Below are positions 10,491-22,369 of a stretch of DNA of 64,000 nucleotides, one piece after another. Below the pieces are notes generated by a model. It had not been told where the DNA came from. It searched no databases and saw only the letters and a program-made list of their open reading frames with translations. Position numbers and translations under genes: made by a program. Position 1 is the stretch's first letter; every line of letters begins with the position of its first letter. Source of the DNA: Mesorhabditis belari (Eukaryota > Nematoda > Chromadorea > Rhabditida > Rhabditidae); the NCBI GenBank assembly GCA_958450365.1, contig CAUEEP010000369.1:62001-126000 (forward strand), read 5' to 3'.

Positions 10491-11390
10491 CTGGAATGTT
10501 GGAAAGTCCAGCTGGAAAGTTGGAAAGTCCATTGCCTTGATTCAAAGTGTGATTGAGTTTATGGCAAAACAGTTTTCAAGATACTCATTTCTGTTGATCT
10601 CTCTTGCAGGCACAAGAAGATCTTGGCATCGCGTCATTTGTTTCTCTTTCAAGGCAAAGTCAGCCCATGGTACTTATTCTTCTTGAAAGCCTTCATTTTA
10701 ACTCCTTCTGAACCATTCTTCTCATCGATGGTTCAGAAATTTTCATTTCGCGCGACATTCGACGGACACTGTGCTCCAGGTTGCTTCTGATTCTTTCGCG
10801 AACCTTCTTGATCGAAGTTTTTGTGACCACTGACTTCTTTCGACCATTTTCCAATCGATCTCTATCGTTTCTCAGTTGCTTAAATTATGCTTTACCTGCT
10901 TCATTGTCTTTTAGAAAATCATTTCAAGCACTAGATCTTTCTTTTCAAACTTCAATAACATTTTTCAATAACATCCGTTTAACTTGTTTTAATGACTTTT
11001 ACAGAGAGATGTCAAATGTCACAAAACACAAAAGAATATTTAAAGGGCGAAAATTAAGACAGCTATTTTTCAATGATCCTGGAGAAAATGGTGCATCACG
11101 TGGTTCCAAAGCTCTCGACCTTTTTAACACACAAAACATTTTTTTAGAAAAGCAGTTTTACTTTTACAATATCAAAATTATAACTTTGAAGTGTTGACGT
11201 TCCCAAGAATCGAAATCACGCATCTTTAGCCCGATTCTTTAAGCGCTAAGCTCAAAATTCTGCAATATTGAGCCGATCTGGAAGTCACACTCTATGTTTT
11301 GTGGCATATAAAATGTCAAAGTTGCTTGATTTGTTCAAAAAACGAATTCGCGAGCTTGAGCCTGTAAAGCGGCGTCGTAGGCGACACCCG
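10491..11390. other. No supported gene; includes a partial GC-rich repeat copy
   Basis: An ORF of 138 codons exists at 10781-11197 on the + strand, but its composition is Phe/Leu/Ser-rich and it runs into the dispersed repeat (11024-11107, same family as 11392-11545), so I do not call it a gene. Confidence 0.4.
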
Positions 11391-11391
11391 T

Positions 11392-11545
11392 GCTAGCCCG
11401 TGATGCGCGGCCGGGAAGTGACCTGCGTCACGCCGTGTTTTTTTTTTATCGGCCTACCGCAGGTGCTCTGGGGAACCACGTGATGCGCCATTTTCTCCAG
11501 GATCACCGAAAAATAGCTGTCTTACTTTTCGCATTTTAAGTCGAG
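11392..11545 (-). repeat. GC-rich dispersed repeat, copy in reverse orientation
   Basis: Reverse complement of the copy at 11760-11890, separated from it by about 220 bp, so the two can form a long hairpin. Similarity to 11024-11107 extends about 40 nt further upstream (GACAGCTATTTTTC). Confidence 0.75.
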
Positions 11546-11759
11546 TGATTCAAGTCGAAATTTTACTCGAAATGGTCGTTCTGGAACTCAGGACACTAAA
11601 AACGAACGCAAAACCTATATTATTTTAAGATTTTCTTTTCCATATTTTCTTATATTCAAATTCCTTTTACAAGCTTTTTTTGAAGAAAGTATTCATCGCA
11701 TGCTTTTTCTTGTTTATCTTCTCGATTTTTTTCCTGGAGAAAAATTTATTGAGGTCACT

Positions 11760-11890
11760 ACATTCTTCAATGATCCTGGAGGAAATGGCGCATCACGTGG
11801 TTCCCCAGAGCACCTGCGGTGGGCCGATAAAAAAAAACACGGTGTGACGCAGGTCACTTCCCGGCCGCGCATCACGGGCTAGCACGGACG
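11760..11890 (+). repeat. GC-rich dispersed repeat, most complete forward copy
   Basis: Runs from AATGATCCTGGAGG through ACGTGGTTCCCCAGAGCACC and GTGACGCAGGTCACTTCCC to GGGCTAGCACGG. The motif GCGCATCACG occurs at both ends of the core. Confidence 0.75.
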
Positions 11891-12380
11891 TTTAATATTA
11901 TTTACTTTTTTATTTGGTTGTTTTCTTTGTAGCAGATATTCAAATTTTTATTGACAATGTTACTAACACATATACAAAAAAAAACATAGCAATAAATATA
12001 ATCACAATACCTTTCATATCACTTATTTATTTTTTTTATGTTTAGTGACTAGACAACTAGAACAATTCGTTTCATATGTGTTTTTCGTTTTAGCAGAGTC
12101 GATGCTATGATTTTTTATTATTTTATGAATCATTATTGTTTTTTTATATGCTTATTAATTACATAATTACATAAATTTATAATAATAAAAAGTTTTTCTT
12201 GTTCTAATATTTAGTAATAAAATAATAATATTCATGTCCGAAAAAAGCTTTAAAAAGCAGGAAGAAGCTTAAAAAAGAAGAAAAAAGCTTCAAAAAGCAT
12301 TAAAGAGCTTCAAAAAGCTACGTGTATTGGGAGATAAAAAAATTATAGGTTATGTTGAATTTCTCTATTTTGGTGTAGTT
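11891..12380. other. Very AT-rich stretch without recognisable gene
   Basis: Long A/T runs and the AAAAAGCTT tract at 12240-12320. I see no exon. Confidence 0.5.
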
Positions 12381-12384
12381 TCTA

Positions 12385-14062
12385 GTGTTAAGGGTACTTT
12401 CCTCCGGGTCCACCAAAGTGGAAGTTCCCCGCCATCTCTTCATTGAAAGTGATCTTCCTGTGTTGAAAAGTGATCAATTGTGAAAACTTTCTTGTTGGGT
12501 TCATGACAAAAGTAGAAGAATGCTAAAAAGAAAGAGAGAAACAAAAAATGTTCAGCGATTCTTTCAGGCATTCACCGCGTGTTGAGAAGCTTTTTGAAAA
12601 AACGGAAAGCTTTTCCCAGTTCCATTATTGATGAAAGAGATTTGTTGGCTCAATTTTTTGCAAAAGAAAACAAATATAATGTGGGATTTCAAGAAAAATA
12701 GGTAAAAATTAGTTTATTGACCCGACAAATGAACGACAATGATCACTGTCTAGAAAAAACAGCGTGAGATCGTGGGAGTGGTCCTGTTCCACAAAGCTAC
12801 TAGCTTCTTGATTTCGCTTGAACTGGTTTCTGGTTTATTTGGGATCTGATATTTGCCGATTGCTAGATCTGGCAACTGTGAAACTGGACCCAAGTTATGG
12901 AGTGGTTTATCCATGAGCAAAGTCCAAAATTCAAAGAACACGAGTGTAAAATAGGCGAAGCGTCACAGGTAAGAAGACAACACTCATTCTAAAGGCTGAC
13001 GCTAGAATTTTAGCATTGGCAGAGCAGATTAAACATTGGCAGGCCAGAGTCTTCCAAACCTAAGGCTCCAAAAACTACTTTCGTTTATGATACAGCCCCT
13101 AAGATTTGAGAAAACAGTTTCTGGAAACGTTTCGAGCCTTATTTGACCCGACAGGGCTAAAACATGGCCCACATCGGAAATCTCGATATCTTCCACTACC
13201 CTCGTGGAAGGGAATGGTTTCTTCAGCGTCGTTCGCCCACTTCTTCGATAATATAATTCGGTGGCACTAATTCTTGCTCGAAGTTCTAAAGATGACCTCT
13301 TTATTATCTCTACTTCTAACATTGAATTGAGCATAAATTGCTCTAAAGTATGTCAGCCGTTTTCTGTGATTCAAGTCAAATTAAAAGAAAACAAACCTTT
13401 TTAACTTCCTCCAATTCTATAGTTCTGTCTAAATTTTGGCTTCCTCTCCTAATAGTGTCGAAGGATTCTTCTTATCTCCCGACCACCCAACTGACGTTTT
13501 GCCGAGAGGCCTTCGGGGCTAGAGAGCATGCAGCAACCTTAGCCCCGCCTTAGATACCTAAGGTTGCTGCATGCTCTCTAGCCCCGAAGGCCTCTCGGCA
13601 AAACGTCAGTATTTATTGTCGGCAATAGTTAATGAAAAAGTGAATTATATTAACTATCGGCAATAGTTAATAAAAAGTGAAATATATTAACTAACGGCAA
13701 CGGTGCGGATAGTTTCAATTTACTCACTCGAAGTCTTCGACTCAACCGCAACAACTGCTCCGTATTGATGTTCCATTTCCCATGTATTACCATATCCTAA
13801 AGATTCAACTTTTTTCCTACTTTTGGACTGATTCAAGGTTCACACGGGCAAACAGCTCTTTAATTATTAACTGGCATGCATTGTAAAGCAAATCGTTTGC
13901 ATCATGAACCCGAGCAGAATCAAATCGAGAAAATCGTTGAAAATCCTGGGGTTCATGTGCAAATAGAGAGGCTGGATTTGGGCCTTTTTTAGGTTTTGGA
14001 GAAATGCTATCCCGGGAAAATCCCGGGATGCTAAATGGATTTTCGGTGTTTCTTCTTTTCAT
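12385..14062 (-). CDS. Possible multi-exon gene, unrecognised
   Basis: Several minus-strand open pieces have protein-like composition. In transcription order: 14062-13817 (DFQRFSRFDSARVHDANDLL), 13815-13725 (SLGYGNTWEMEHQYGAVVAV, ending in a GTAAAT donor), about 13320-13029 (STRVVEDIEISDVGHVLAL), 12941-12750 (LPDLAIGKYQIPNKPETSSS) and about 12520-12385. The last gives KITFNEEMAGNFHFGGPGG and a stop if a 30-nt GTTTTC...ACACAG intron is removed. I do not recognise any of them and could not confirm compatible splice phases between all pieces. A hairpin repeat element (13418-13711) interrupts the series. It may be one gene, several, or a pseudogene. Confidence 0.35.
13418..13711. mobile_element. 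Hairpin-bearing repeat element (copy a)
   Basis: Nearly identical to 22370-22662 over about 290 bp. It contains a perfect palindrome with arms 13490-13541 and 13559-13610, 52 bp each, and a 17-nt spacer. The arms are GC-rich and include GCCGAGAGGCCTTCGGGGC. They are followed by tandem GGCAATAGTTAAT/AAAGTGAA units. No ORF or family match is seen; the structure resembles a MITE or a structured RNA. Confidence 0.8.
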
Positions 14063-14319
14063 TTCCGCTTTGTCCTATAACCTTTCAGGCCTGAAAAGCT
14101 TTGAGTATTGAAAGCTTTCACCGGCACCGGCTTTCAATTGAATTTGGTCTTAGAAAAAATGTTAAAATGTTCCCAATTCCCAATTACTAAGGAAACACCA
14201 AAAAACCTTAAAAAACCTTAAAAAAACTCAAAAAACTTAGGAAGCTTAAAAAACTTTAAAAGCCTTAAAAAAGCTGAAAGCTGAAATCTATGAAAAATCA
14301 GAGTAAAAAACTGCAGCAC

Positions 14320-14850
14320 TTGGGGGGCTATTTCTAGCCCCCCAATCCCCCCAAGCACTCCCCGGTGAGGGAGGGGGTCACCCTGAGCTATCTTGGAGGA
14401 ATCACCCTTACCTCAAGCTCTGACGAAGACGCGCCACCGTCTCAGGGAGCAATTGCCCTGGGTCTCCGAGTTTTAGAGTCTTTGCTTTGACTGAGCGTTG
14501 TTTGAGCTGTGCACCCTTTCCGACAATCTCTGGCTTTAAAGTACCCGGGTACTTAGGAGTGCCATTCTCCTTTACCTCACGGAGGACATCCGCTACAATG
14601 GCGCACGGAGGACATCCGCTGCCGATAGAGGCTCGGTGACTCCTGCTTTTTATGACCCCCGCAGTGGCCATAGGCGAGAAACTGCGCGTTTATCGGTCCC
14701 AGGGAGTCCAAATCACCTTGCCTTCAAAAAGCATCGTCTGGCACATGGAGACTTTTTCAAATGGTTTAATTACCCAAGTTTCCAGAAGACGCGCGTTTAT
14801 GTGCGCCGTCAAGGTACAAACAGAATTCCCAACAGAGAAAACAAATTTTT
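14320..14850. other. GC-rich island of unknown origin
   Basis: Base composition is far higher in GC than its neighbours (runs of GGGG/CCCC near 14325-14370). Short ORFs exist on both strands (minus 14671-14408; plus 14636-14857) but none is recognisable. GGAGGACATCCGCT is directly repeated near 14580 and 14607. The right end contains the SL1-like sequence at 14763. Confidence 0.5.
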
Positions 14851-14855
14851 TCAAT
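14763..14855 (+). ncRNA. SL1-like sequence; possible spliced-leader RNA relative or SL-derived relic
   Basis: GGTTTAATTACCCAAGTTT matches the first 19 of the 22 nt of nematode SL1 as I remember it. It is followed by a short GC hairpin (GACGCGCG / TGCGCCGTC), a good donor (CAAG|GTACAA at about 14812) and a U-rich AAATTTTTTC about 80 nt downstream that loosely resembles an Sm site. Canonical SL RNAs have the GT donor right after nt 22, and here the sequence is TTTCCAG instead. It could therefore be a variant, a pseudogene, or SL sequence captured in a reverse-transcribed mRNA. Confidence 0.4.
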
Positions 14856-14859
14856 AAAA

Positions 14860-16715
14860 CTTGAATATTTTTTCTTTTTTAATATTTTTACAATCTTTTT
14901 TCGAATTCTATAAATTTGAGTTCTGGACTATTCTTTGACACCAAAACCATAAAAATCGACGATTTTTAAAAAAAGTTTTCTTTAAGCCAAAATTAGCACG
15001 AAAGAGCTTTTTGGCAGTGACGATTCATGGTCGCTTGATAAATGAATAATATAATTAATGATCTTGGAAAAAACGAATATAAGAACCTTGTATTTTCTGT
15101 GTTAAATGAAAAAATAATTCCAACTAACGAATTCGAAGAAAAAAGTATAGAATACTTAGTGTAAGTGATATGTTCTTTTTTATGAAAGCTTCACTAGAAG
15201 TTAATAAAGTGAAAAATGGCGTCAACACTTTTGACTCATATTTAGCGTCAATATATTCGACTGCGAAGGACTACTTTATTTATGGCACAATCATCAAAAA
15301 TGTTTGTGTCAGTGTTGCCGGTCAGTGTTGGTCCTTACCACGGCCTTGGTTGACGAGATGAGGAAAAGTGCAATGAAAAGCAAGAACATCATAACTAAAT
15401 TGTTGCATAATAAAGTTTCATGTAAAATTTATTTCATTTACAAATAATAACTGCTGGAAGAAGTATAGGAAAAGACAACTTTAGCTAGGTATCAAGGTAC
15501 GGAATCTAATGAAAAGTAAAATAGACAAAAAAGAACCTAATGCTGTCTGAAATTCTTAGAAAAACATTTAAATGTACAAAATTCTCCCAAGAGTTCATTG
15601 GTTATTTGGAGAGATTTAAAATTCTCCTTCCAAGGATTGTTCCTTATCACGATGGTGAACAAAAGCCGTATCATCGAATCTGAGTCAGGGTTTTGGATTT
15701 GTTGAGTCAGAGTTTCGATTTTCCAAAACCATTCCGAGTTTCCTCTGAAAAAAATGCTTTCTTTCTTCGAATTTGTAGCTTAGCTTTTAAAATGAACTAT
15801 TTGCCAATGAAAATTGTTCAATTATTCAATTTTTACCAATTTAATAAGTAAGAAAATGCTTTGTTTTGTTTGACTAAGCGGGATTTGTATGCCTCGATTT
15901 TCCTGTTCCAATATATTATCCATATGTGTTTTTCTTTTGACACAAATATGCGTATACTTGAGAAATTCTAATGCAAATCTAGAAACGCCCTTATTTCTGT
16001 TGGATTCGATTTTGAAATTCGTATTTTATTTGAAAATTTGAATCCATTCTACCAGTTTTTCTGCCATCTGACTTGCTGGAGTTCCTTTTTCTTATTTATT
16101 TATGCCTTATGCCTTTATGCCTAGACTGCAAAACTAAGCGCAAATTCCTTTTGATATTCACGCTTTAAAATGGTAGATTTAGTTTGGAGGAAACTGGCGA
16201 TTATCGCAAAATGAAAGATTTTCCTTGATGGGCTACAATGAAAATGGCTGTGTGAGAAGAGGTCAGTGAAAAGTTCGCTTTCTAAAATATTAGAATAAAA
16301 ATTTATATAATAACATTATAACAAATTAGGTTGAGCACAATTGCACCTTCCATTTCATTATCTAAAAATGAGTCTTAAACTACAAAATACCAAACAATAT
16401 CTTTCTTTATAAACATTTATCGTTTACTTTTTTGTCATTTTAAAACAATTTTATAGTATTTTAGAATAATGGTGTTTTAAAAAATATTGAAAAATGAAAA
16501 ACATAAAGAAAACCGCTAAACGAATTATTTTGAAGTTTTTCTTGTAAATCCTAACTTTTTTATTTTGTCACTAAAATAGGTTTCATTGGAAGAAACAGTC
16601 TAAATCGTATCATCGTTTTTGTCGTTTTTGTCGTTTATCTTGTAGATAATATTCTCAAAAAAAATCTCTTAAAAGTGTCTAAAGAACAAACCTGTAAACT
16701 TATGTTAAAATCTTT
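14860..16715. other. No gene recognised
   Basis: AT-rich, with short unconvincing ORFs (for example 15170-15361 +). The missing 3' exons of the CTR9 copy, expected here on the minus strand, were not found. Confidence 0.5.
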
Positions 16716-16723
16716 GCTTAAAA

Positions 16724-18430
16724 CCCACAATCCACATAATTCGGGTTATTCCTCATGATCTCCTTGTAAACTTTTTCAGCCTCATCGAATAGACAGAGAT
16801 GCTCGAGTGCTCGCCCTACATAGCTGTAGCGCATCGTCACCACGACACTTGGGTCAGCGTCACCTTGAGCTACATCAATCTGAAAAATTGCCAATGAGGT
16901 TTTATTGGAATACGGTTCTTTGTTTTTACCTCTATTTGTTCCAAAGCTTCCTCGAAAAGTTTCCGCGCCTCCTCGTAATTGCAAAGACTCATCTGCAAAG
17001 CGCCCATATTGTTATTCATCTCGACTGGCACCTAAAAGATCAACATTTTCCATGTTTCACCAACAAAAAACTTCAATCACCTCAACTCCTTCTCGTTCAG
17101 TTAATATTTTGGTTGCATGTTGTTAGGATACAAGAGATTTCTAAAACAGTACAATTAGCGTTCAACTTATGTGTTCAACCTGCGCATCAATGTGCGCGGT
17201 GAGTTGTGCCAAATCGATCAACGCCTCGACATCATCAGGCCAGATTGTCAAAAGTCGAGTGAGCATGTCCCTAAAATAAAAATATTGAAAGCGCATGATT
17301 TTGTTTCACATAGAAAATCCATTTAAAGTCATCCTACAAGTGAAAAGAGTATTCCCATACCTCACTTCTTGTGCCCAAGAATCCCGTTCTTTTGGCGGCG
17401 CTTCTGCATGTGCATACGACCGAGAAACTAAATCAACTCCAATATTAGCTCCTTAGTTTTTTTGATTACACATTGATTTTTTGATTTTTTGATTCAAAAC
17501 TTCAGCGCTGTTTGGTTGAACTTACAGAGTCTTCTCAAAATAGGCAATCGCCTAAGCACAGATTAATTAACGCAAGAAAGGCTTAACAAGCATTCTCGAA
17601 TTCCTGGCGTTCAATGTACATTTGACCGAGGCCGAATTGTGGAAGGACAAAATGCGATGAAGTGTATTGGGCCGTTGGATAATAATGCTAAATAAACGTA
17701 TTGAAGTTTTACATTTATAGAATACCTGAAAAGCTTTCTCGTAGTTCTTCTGATAATGAAAGCATCGTCCTAATTGAAATGAACTCTCAGCTCTGATCGC
17801 ATGGAGAGCCACGTGGAAAGCGTGCCAAGCCAACTTCTCGACTCGATCAAATTCCTTAAACTTCCGATTAGAACTGGATAAACGCACGAAACATTCCTTG
17901 TGTCTTTCCTTGTTTGCCCGTTCTCGATGTCCTTAAAGCAAAAAAGTTTAGCATAAGATTGTTTGAATCAGGTTAAAAGTAAAAATAAACAAACCTCTTG
18001 CACATAAAAAGCAGCTAACGTGTCGAGACCTCTTATCTGGTCTTTCTCAACTCCCGGGTAGTCGAGAAAGGCATCACCTAAATTAGAAATTTCAAATCAC
18101 TTAATTGCTTAATCTACCTCCTGCAGTTTCCAGTCATCTGATGAATTCATCGACATTTCTACCTTCAATGTGATATCCAACCTAAAGATGAGAGTTATAA
18201 AAGACATGTGACAAGTTATTCTCGTAAAAGAATCATCATCAAAACTGTTTTGAATGAAACCTTAAACTTTTAAAGTTTAATAAGATCCCCAAAAAGTTCA
18301 GCGACAAAAAATATTTGCTAACTATGTAAACTTTTAAACTCTTACCGCAGCATCGACCCAACAATGCAATGGAGCCCTTTCTTGTCGCAAAATGTCCAAC
18401 ATCCCGTAAAACATCGGTTTCAAGTCGTTT
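16724..18430 (-). pseudogene. ctr9: Partial, broken copy of CTR9 (Paf1 complex TPR subunit)
   Basis: CTR9 is a TPR scaffold of the Paf1 transcription-elongation complex. Ten exon-like blocks read in order: about 18430-18346 (DILRQERAPLHCWVDAA), 18181-18118, 18077-17995 (FLDYPGVEKDQIRGLDTLAA), about 17939-17726 (WHAFHVALHAIRAESSFQL), 17687-17588 ([19 protein letters not shown]), 17551-17526, about 17427-17366, 17270-17180 (WPDDVEALIDLAQL), 17031-16930 (VEMNNNMGALQMSLCNYEEA) and 16879-16724 (NPNYVDC). The order is colinear with animal CTR9. Roughly 200 residues between blocks 3 and 4 are missing, as is everything after NPNYVDC (about the C-terminal half). Block 2 has an in-frame TGA, and some junctions are out of phase. 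It is probably a pseudogene or truncated duplicate. Confidence 0.75.
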
Positions 18431-18519
18431 CAAGTCGTTTCAAGTCGTCGGCACCTAAACAAAAACAATACAATTGACTTTTTGGATTATTGTTAAACCC
18501 TAGGTAACTTGAAAACTTA

Positions 18520-20400
18520 ACTTTCAAAGTGAAGAATCCGAAACCCTTTGCGTTGTAAAAATTCTTGCGCCACAGCTCGTACTCCGAGAAGCCACCCGGA
18601 CCTTAATTCTCGCAATAGTCGGAAAAGCCTAAACCAACGCAATATTAATAGAATGTACAAGGCTTTTGACTGAAACAAATTGCTTAAACACGCATCACCT
18701 TTAGTCCAAGCTCGCTCGTCGCACAGAATGACGGATTGTGAATCAGCTCTTGCACCAAGGTCAAGCAATTCTAAAGATGAAGAAACTTTTAACTTATTAG
18801 TTAAAAAAAACCAAAAGTACAGCTTTCTTGTTGTCATCGTGAAGATTTCCAGTTGCAACCATTTCCAAAGCAATTAATGCCGTTTGCGGGTGCTCGGAGA
18901 GCTGAAGAATCTAAATAAATGAATCAGTGGATTGAATGATGTAAACTTAGATGCACCACAAATACAATGATTAGCTAATATTTTCCGCTTGATAAATATC
19001 ATAATGCATTTCTTCTCAATATCAACTTGCTCTTAAAATCACCAAAGTCAAAAGTAATACAGCCAGGTGCAAAAGCCTTTTCACCCCCTATTCTCTAGGA
19101 AAGTTCATCGAGATCTGTGGATAAAAGCTATACCATTCTTTAGGTCATTTATAGTTTCAGTTACACCAATATGTGTACAACTTATTTACATAAAAGTGGC
19201 CGCTATCCAACTTCTGTCAATTCCGAAAAAGCGAAAAGAATCGCTGGATCTCCAGGAATTTCCAAAATCTCAAACGCTGTTCTGAGTTTTTCTATTAGAT
19301 TAGAGTTAACAAAGATGAAATAAAACAAAAAAAAAATTGAAAAAATTAATTGGCTGAGAAATATGAAAAGATTAACACAATGTGAAAGGCCTTTGCACCA
19401 CGTTTTTCAGGAGCATTTTGACTCTGGTCGTTTCTTTCCGAAGGAACAGAGGCTGTATAGCGGCCAGTTTTAGGTAAATAAGTTGTACACATATTGGTGT
19501 AACTAAACTATAACAGACCTAAAGAAAAGTATAGCTTTTATCCAAAAATTTTCATGAACTTTCCTAGAAAAGGGGAGGTGAAAAGACTTTTGCACATGAC
19601 TGTACCTTGAGCTCAAGCGCGTGCACCATATCCGATATTCACAGAGCGTGCGCAGCCGCCATTGCATCCGTTAACTAAAAAGGGAATTTTCAATGATGTA
19701 AAAACAAATAGCACCTATTAGATTAACTTCAAATAACGGACATAAACAATTTTAAAAAACCTTATGAAATTGCACTCGAATTGCGCGTGAATGCTGAATG
19801 AAATCGATCGCCAATTGGAGTCCTATGGGAGTGAAATGAGGCTGTTGACAGGTGAGGATGCCGAGCGGAGTGTGTCCATTCTCTAAAAATAAACATATTA
19901 AAAGTATACTAGATCAAATTAAATATTCATCGTTAGCAACCAACATAATACAAAAAATGTCAAAGCTTTAACCAAACTGTTCAATTAAAGCATGATTCGA
20001 AATAGCTTGACCTTTACAGCACCAAAATCTGCTCATTTCGATCAGATTATTCACTGTAATTCAAATCATGAACAGCATGGAACAGCTATCACGATCCAAA
20101 ATCAAACACGCGAAAAGCTGTTAATGAGTTGACAAAGCAACACGACATAAGCACCAAATTTAACTTCAAAACATCTAGCACAGCAAATAATATCCTTTTC
20201 TTGATAAGGTTTCAGCTTAATAAACATAATTGTTAGATTTGATTTGATATAGCGCCAATTTCAAAGCCTTACCACGAATAACATCCCGAACAAGTTGACT
20301 GTGATGAGCGACGACGAGGGCATTCACAGCGAAAACACGTGTTGTCCGAGACCGACACTGCAATTCTCCTCCGTCAAACGTCCGAGCACCGAATTCTAAA
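18520..20400 (-). CDS. Ankyrin-like exons, gene not identified
   Basis: Minus-strand exon-like pieces with splice-type borders: about 20397-20275 (CRSRTTRVFAVNALVVAHHS), about 19883-19762 (ENGHTPLGILTCQQPHF), about 18912-18821 (EHPQTALIALEMVATGNLH), about 18772-18702 (ELLDLGARADSQSVILCDER) and about 18632-18525. The Leu-Leu-x-x-Gly-Ala and Gly-His-Thr-Pro-Leu patterns resemble ankyrin repeats. A MITE (19058-19604) lies in one intron. It could be a separate gene upstream of the CTR9 copy. No full reading frame was assembled, and decay is possible. Confidence 0.4.
19058..19604. mobile_element. Tc1-type MITE with about 150-bp inverted repeats
   Basis: Starts TACAGCCAGGTGCAAAAG and ends CTTTTGCACATGACTGTA. 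The imperfect terminal inverted repeats extend to about 150 bp each (shared ACACCAATATGTGTACAACT). It lies within the ankyrin-like locus. No transposase is seen; the + strand ORF 19067-19285 is inside the arm. Confidence 0.8.
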
Positions 20401-21355
20401 AAAACAATATTATGCGAACTGAAGGAAATGGGTCGATAATATCAAGTAATATCAAAAGTTAAAGCAAATTTAAGCTTTAAAAACACTATCAACTGAGAAA
20501 TGAGGTTCGAAATCAAACTTAATGTGAAACGCGTTTCTGATGGATTTTTCAAAACGCGATGTTCAGGAAGCATCTTTACTAAGGTTTACAAGGCTTAGGA
20601 GTCTTTAAATCTTAAAATGATACCCCGTTTTAACCACAAAACACAAAACAACTTTGTAAAAGTTTTTAAAAAGTGTCAAAAAAAGGCAAAAGCAATAAAC
20701 ACACTCGCAATTTGGTGCGAAGAGGAAATTGTGAAGGAATCGTAAACATTCATTTTGATCGCGAACGAAAGTGACGCAAAATTGTGTTAAACTTGGTGAA
20801 TTTTGGCGAAATCGCCAAAATACCCAAAAATTCCTGAGATTTTGAATGTTTTACAGAAGAAACAGGTGGTTTCCAACAACAAAACGATAAAAAAATCTTC
20901 CCAAAAGTGCCACTTTATAGCTTTGCAAGATGCTAAAGATATTCAGCTAATGCCCTAACATTTTATTCAATGAGGAAAAGGATATACAAGCAACTCTTCA
21001 AACTTCAAATTTTATTATTCGGAAACAATCTTTAGTTATTCCCCTTCTCAAAAAATCTCCTAAAAACCTTTTCAGTAACTATCGTCCCATTAAAACTTTC
21101 AAATAGTTGGTGTTTATATAGTTGTACGTCCTTTAAATCTAAGTTGGAATTTAATAAAATAGATAAATGTTCTGCATTAATAGTTTTAGTTTCAATAGTT
21201 ATATTGTTATTCTCAAATTTTTTCTCTTGTTCTTTTAGCGTTCTATTTTTGTTTTTTTTTTCCTTCTCTAACTACCAAATTTCTTTCAATTGGTTGAAAT
21301 CACAATTAGTTCGTTAATTTATGATGTAAGATCTATACAAAGATCTGCATGTTTT
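20401..21355. other. No gene recognised
   Basis: AT-rich, with no convincing exon on either strand. Confidence 0.4.
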
Positions 21356-21737
21356 TAGGTTGAGGAAAAAGTTCGGACTCAGCTGCGAAAAATTCAATTT
21401 TTATACATTTTTTTGCGCTTATAGTGTTGTACTAGCAGTGTTGTATAGTCCGGACGTTGCCCCATCCGACTACGGTCTCTTCCAGTCATTGCAGCATTTC
21501 CTGAAAGATCGCCGATTTGAGTCATTTGAAGAAGTTGAAGAAGCTTGCCAAGAGTTCTTTGATTCGAGCGAAGGAGTGGTACTTCAGATGGACAGATCCG
21601 AAAGCTTGCAGATCGATGGCGGAAAGTCGTAGATAATGATGGGTTATACTTTGCGGAATAATTCTTGTTATTTTTGATTAAAGTGCACATAAAAATAGAA
21701 TCTTTCACAGCTGAGTCAGGACTTTTTCCTCAACCTA
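21356..21737 (+). mobile_element. Internally deleted mariner element
   Basis: 382 bp with ends TAGGTTGAGGAAAAAGT and ACTTTTTCCTCAACCTA. The inside keeps only the transposase C-terminus, YSPDVAPSDYGLFQSLQHFL and following residues, including the third catalytic Asp. It belongs to a mariner lineage different from that at 7395. Confidence 0.85.
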
Positions 21738-22365
21738 GTAACAAAGAACTTTAACTAAGCACATCCACCTAGTTTATCATTCTTTATGGATAATTGTAGC
21801 GAGCAAATGACAAAGGCATCAATGCACTAAACATACAATGACACTAATCAACTAACAGAAAGGCGTAGGTGAATTTAAATTTTAGACAGCTCTCATCGAT
21901 CCCGCGTTCAACACAACAGCCGCCATCTCGGCGAGTCTACAATACGATACGACGGCTGGGCGATCGGTTCTAGTAGCCCCTTTGAAGAAAATGCGATTGA
22001 AAGCGAGAAGTAAAACCTACGATTTATTTGATTCGACTCTCTTTTTTAGTTATCAGTATTAACTCTTAGTACTAAAGTCTGAAGAGGACTCCGGTGCCGG
22101 TACCGGATTCTTTTTTCCTTCATATCTCAACTTTCAATTGACCGATCAAATTGAATTTGTTAATTAACTAATTTCTTTTTTTTGTTGTCAGGGCGGGAAG
22201 GGTTGGGACTTTTTTTTTTTATTATTTTATTTATTTATTTATTTTTTTTTGGAAAAATATTTTTTATCTTAAAATCTTGCAAGTAAACGCAAAGCAAATC
22301 AAAAATTTAAGTATTTTCATCAATTTTCATCATTTCTATAGTTCTGTCTAAACTAAACTTTTTGT
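21738..22365. other. No gene recognised
   Basis: Contains a long T-rich tract at 22208-22250 and an incomplete duplicate of the start of the following repeat element (GTTCTGTCTAAACT at about 22340). Confidence 0.4.
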
Positions 22366-22369
22366 CTAT

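Noticed and set aside
10781..11197. 138-codon + strand ORF
   Set aside because: Low-complexity hydrophobic composition, runs into a dispersed repeat, no splice or family support.
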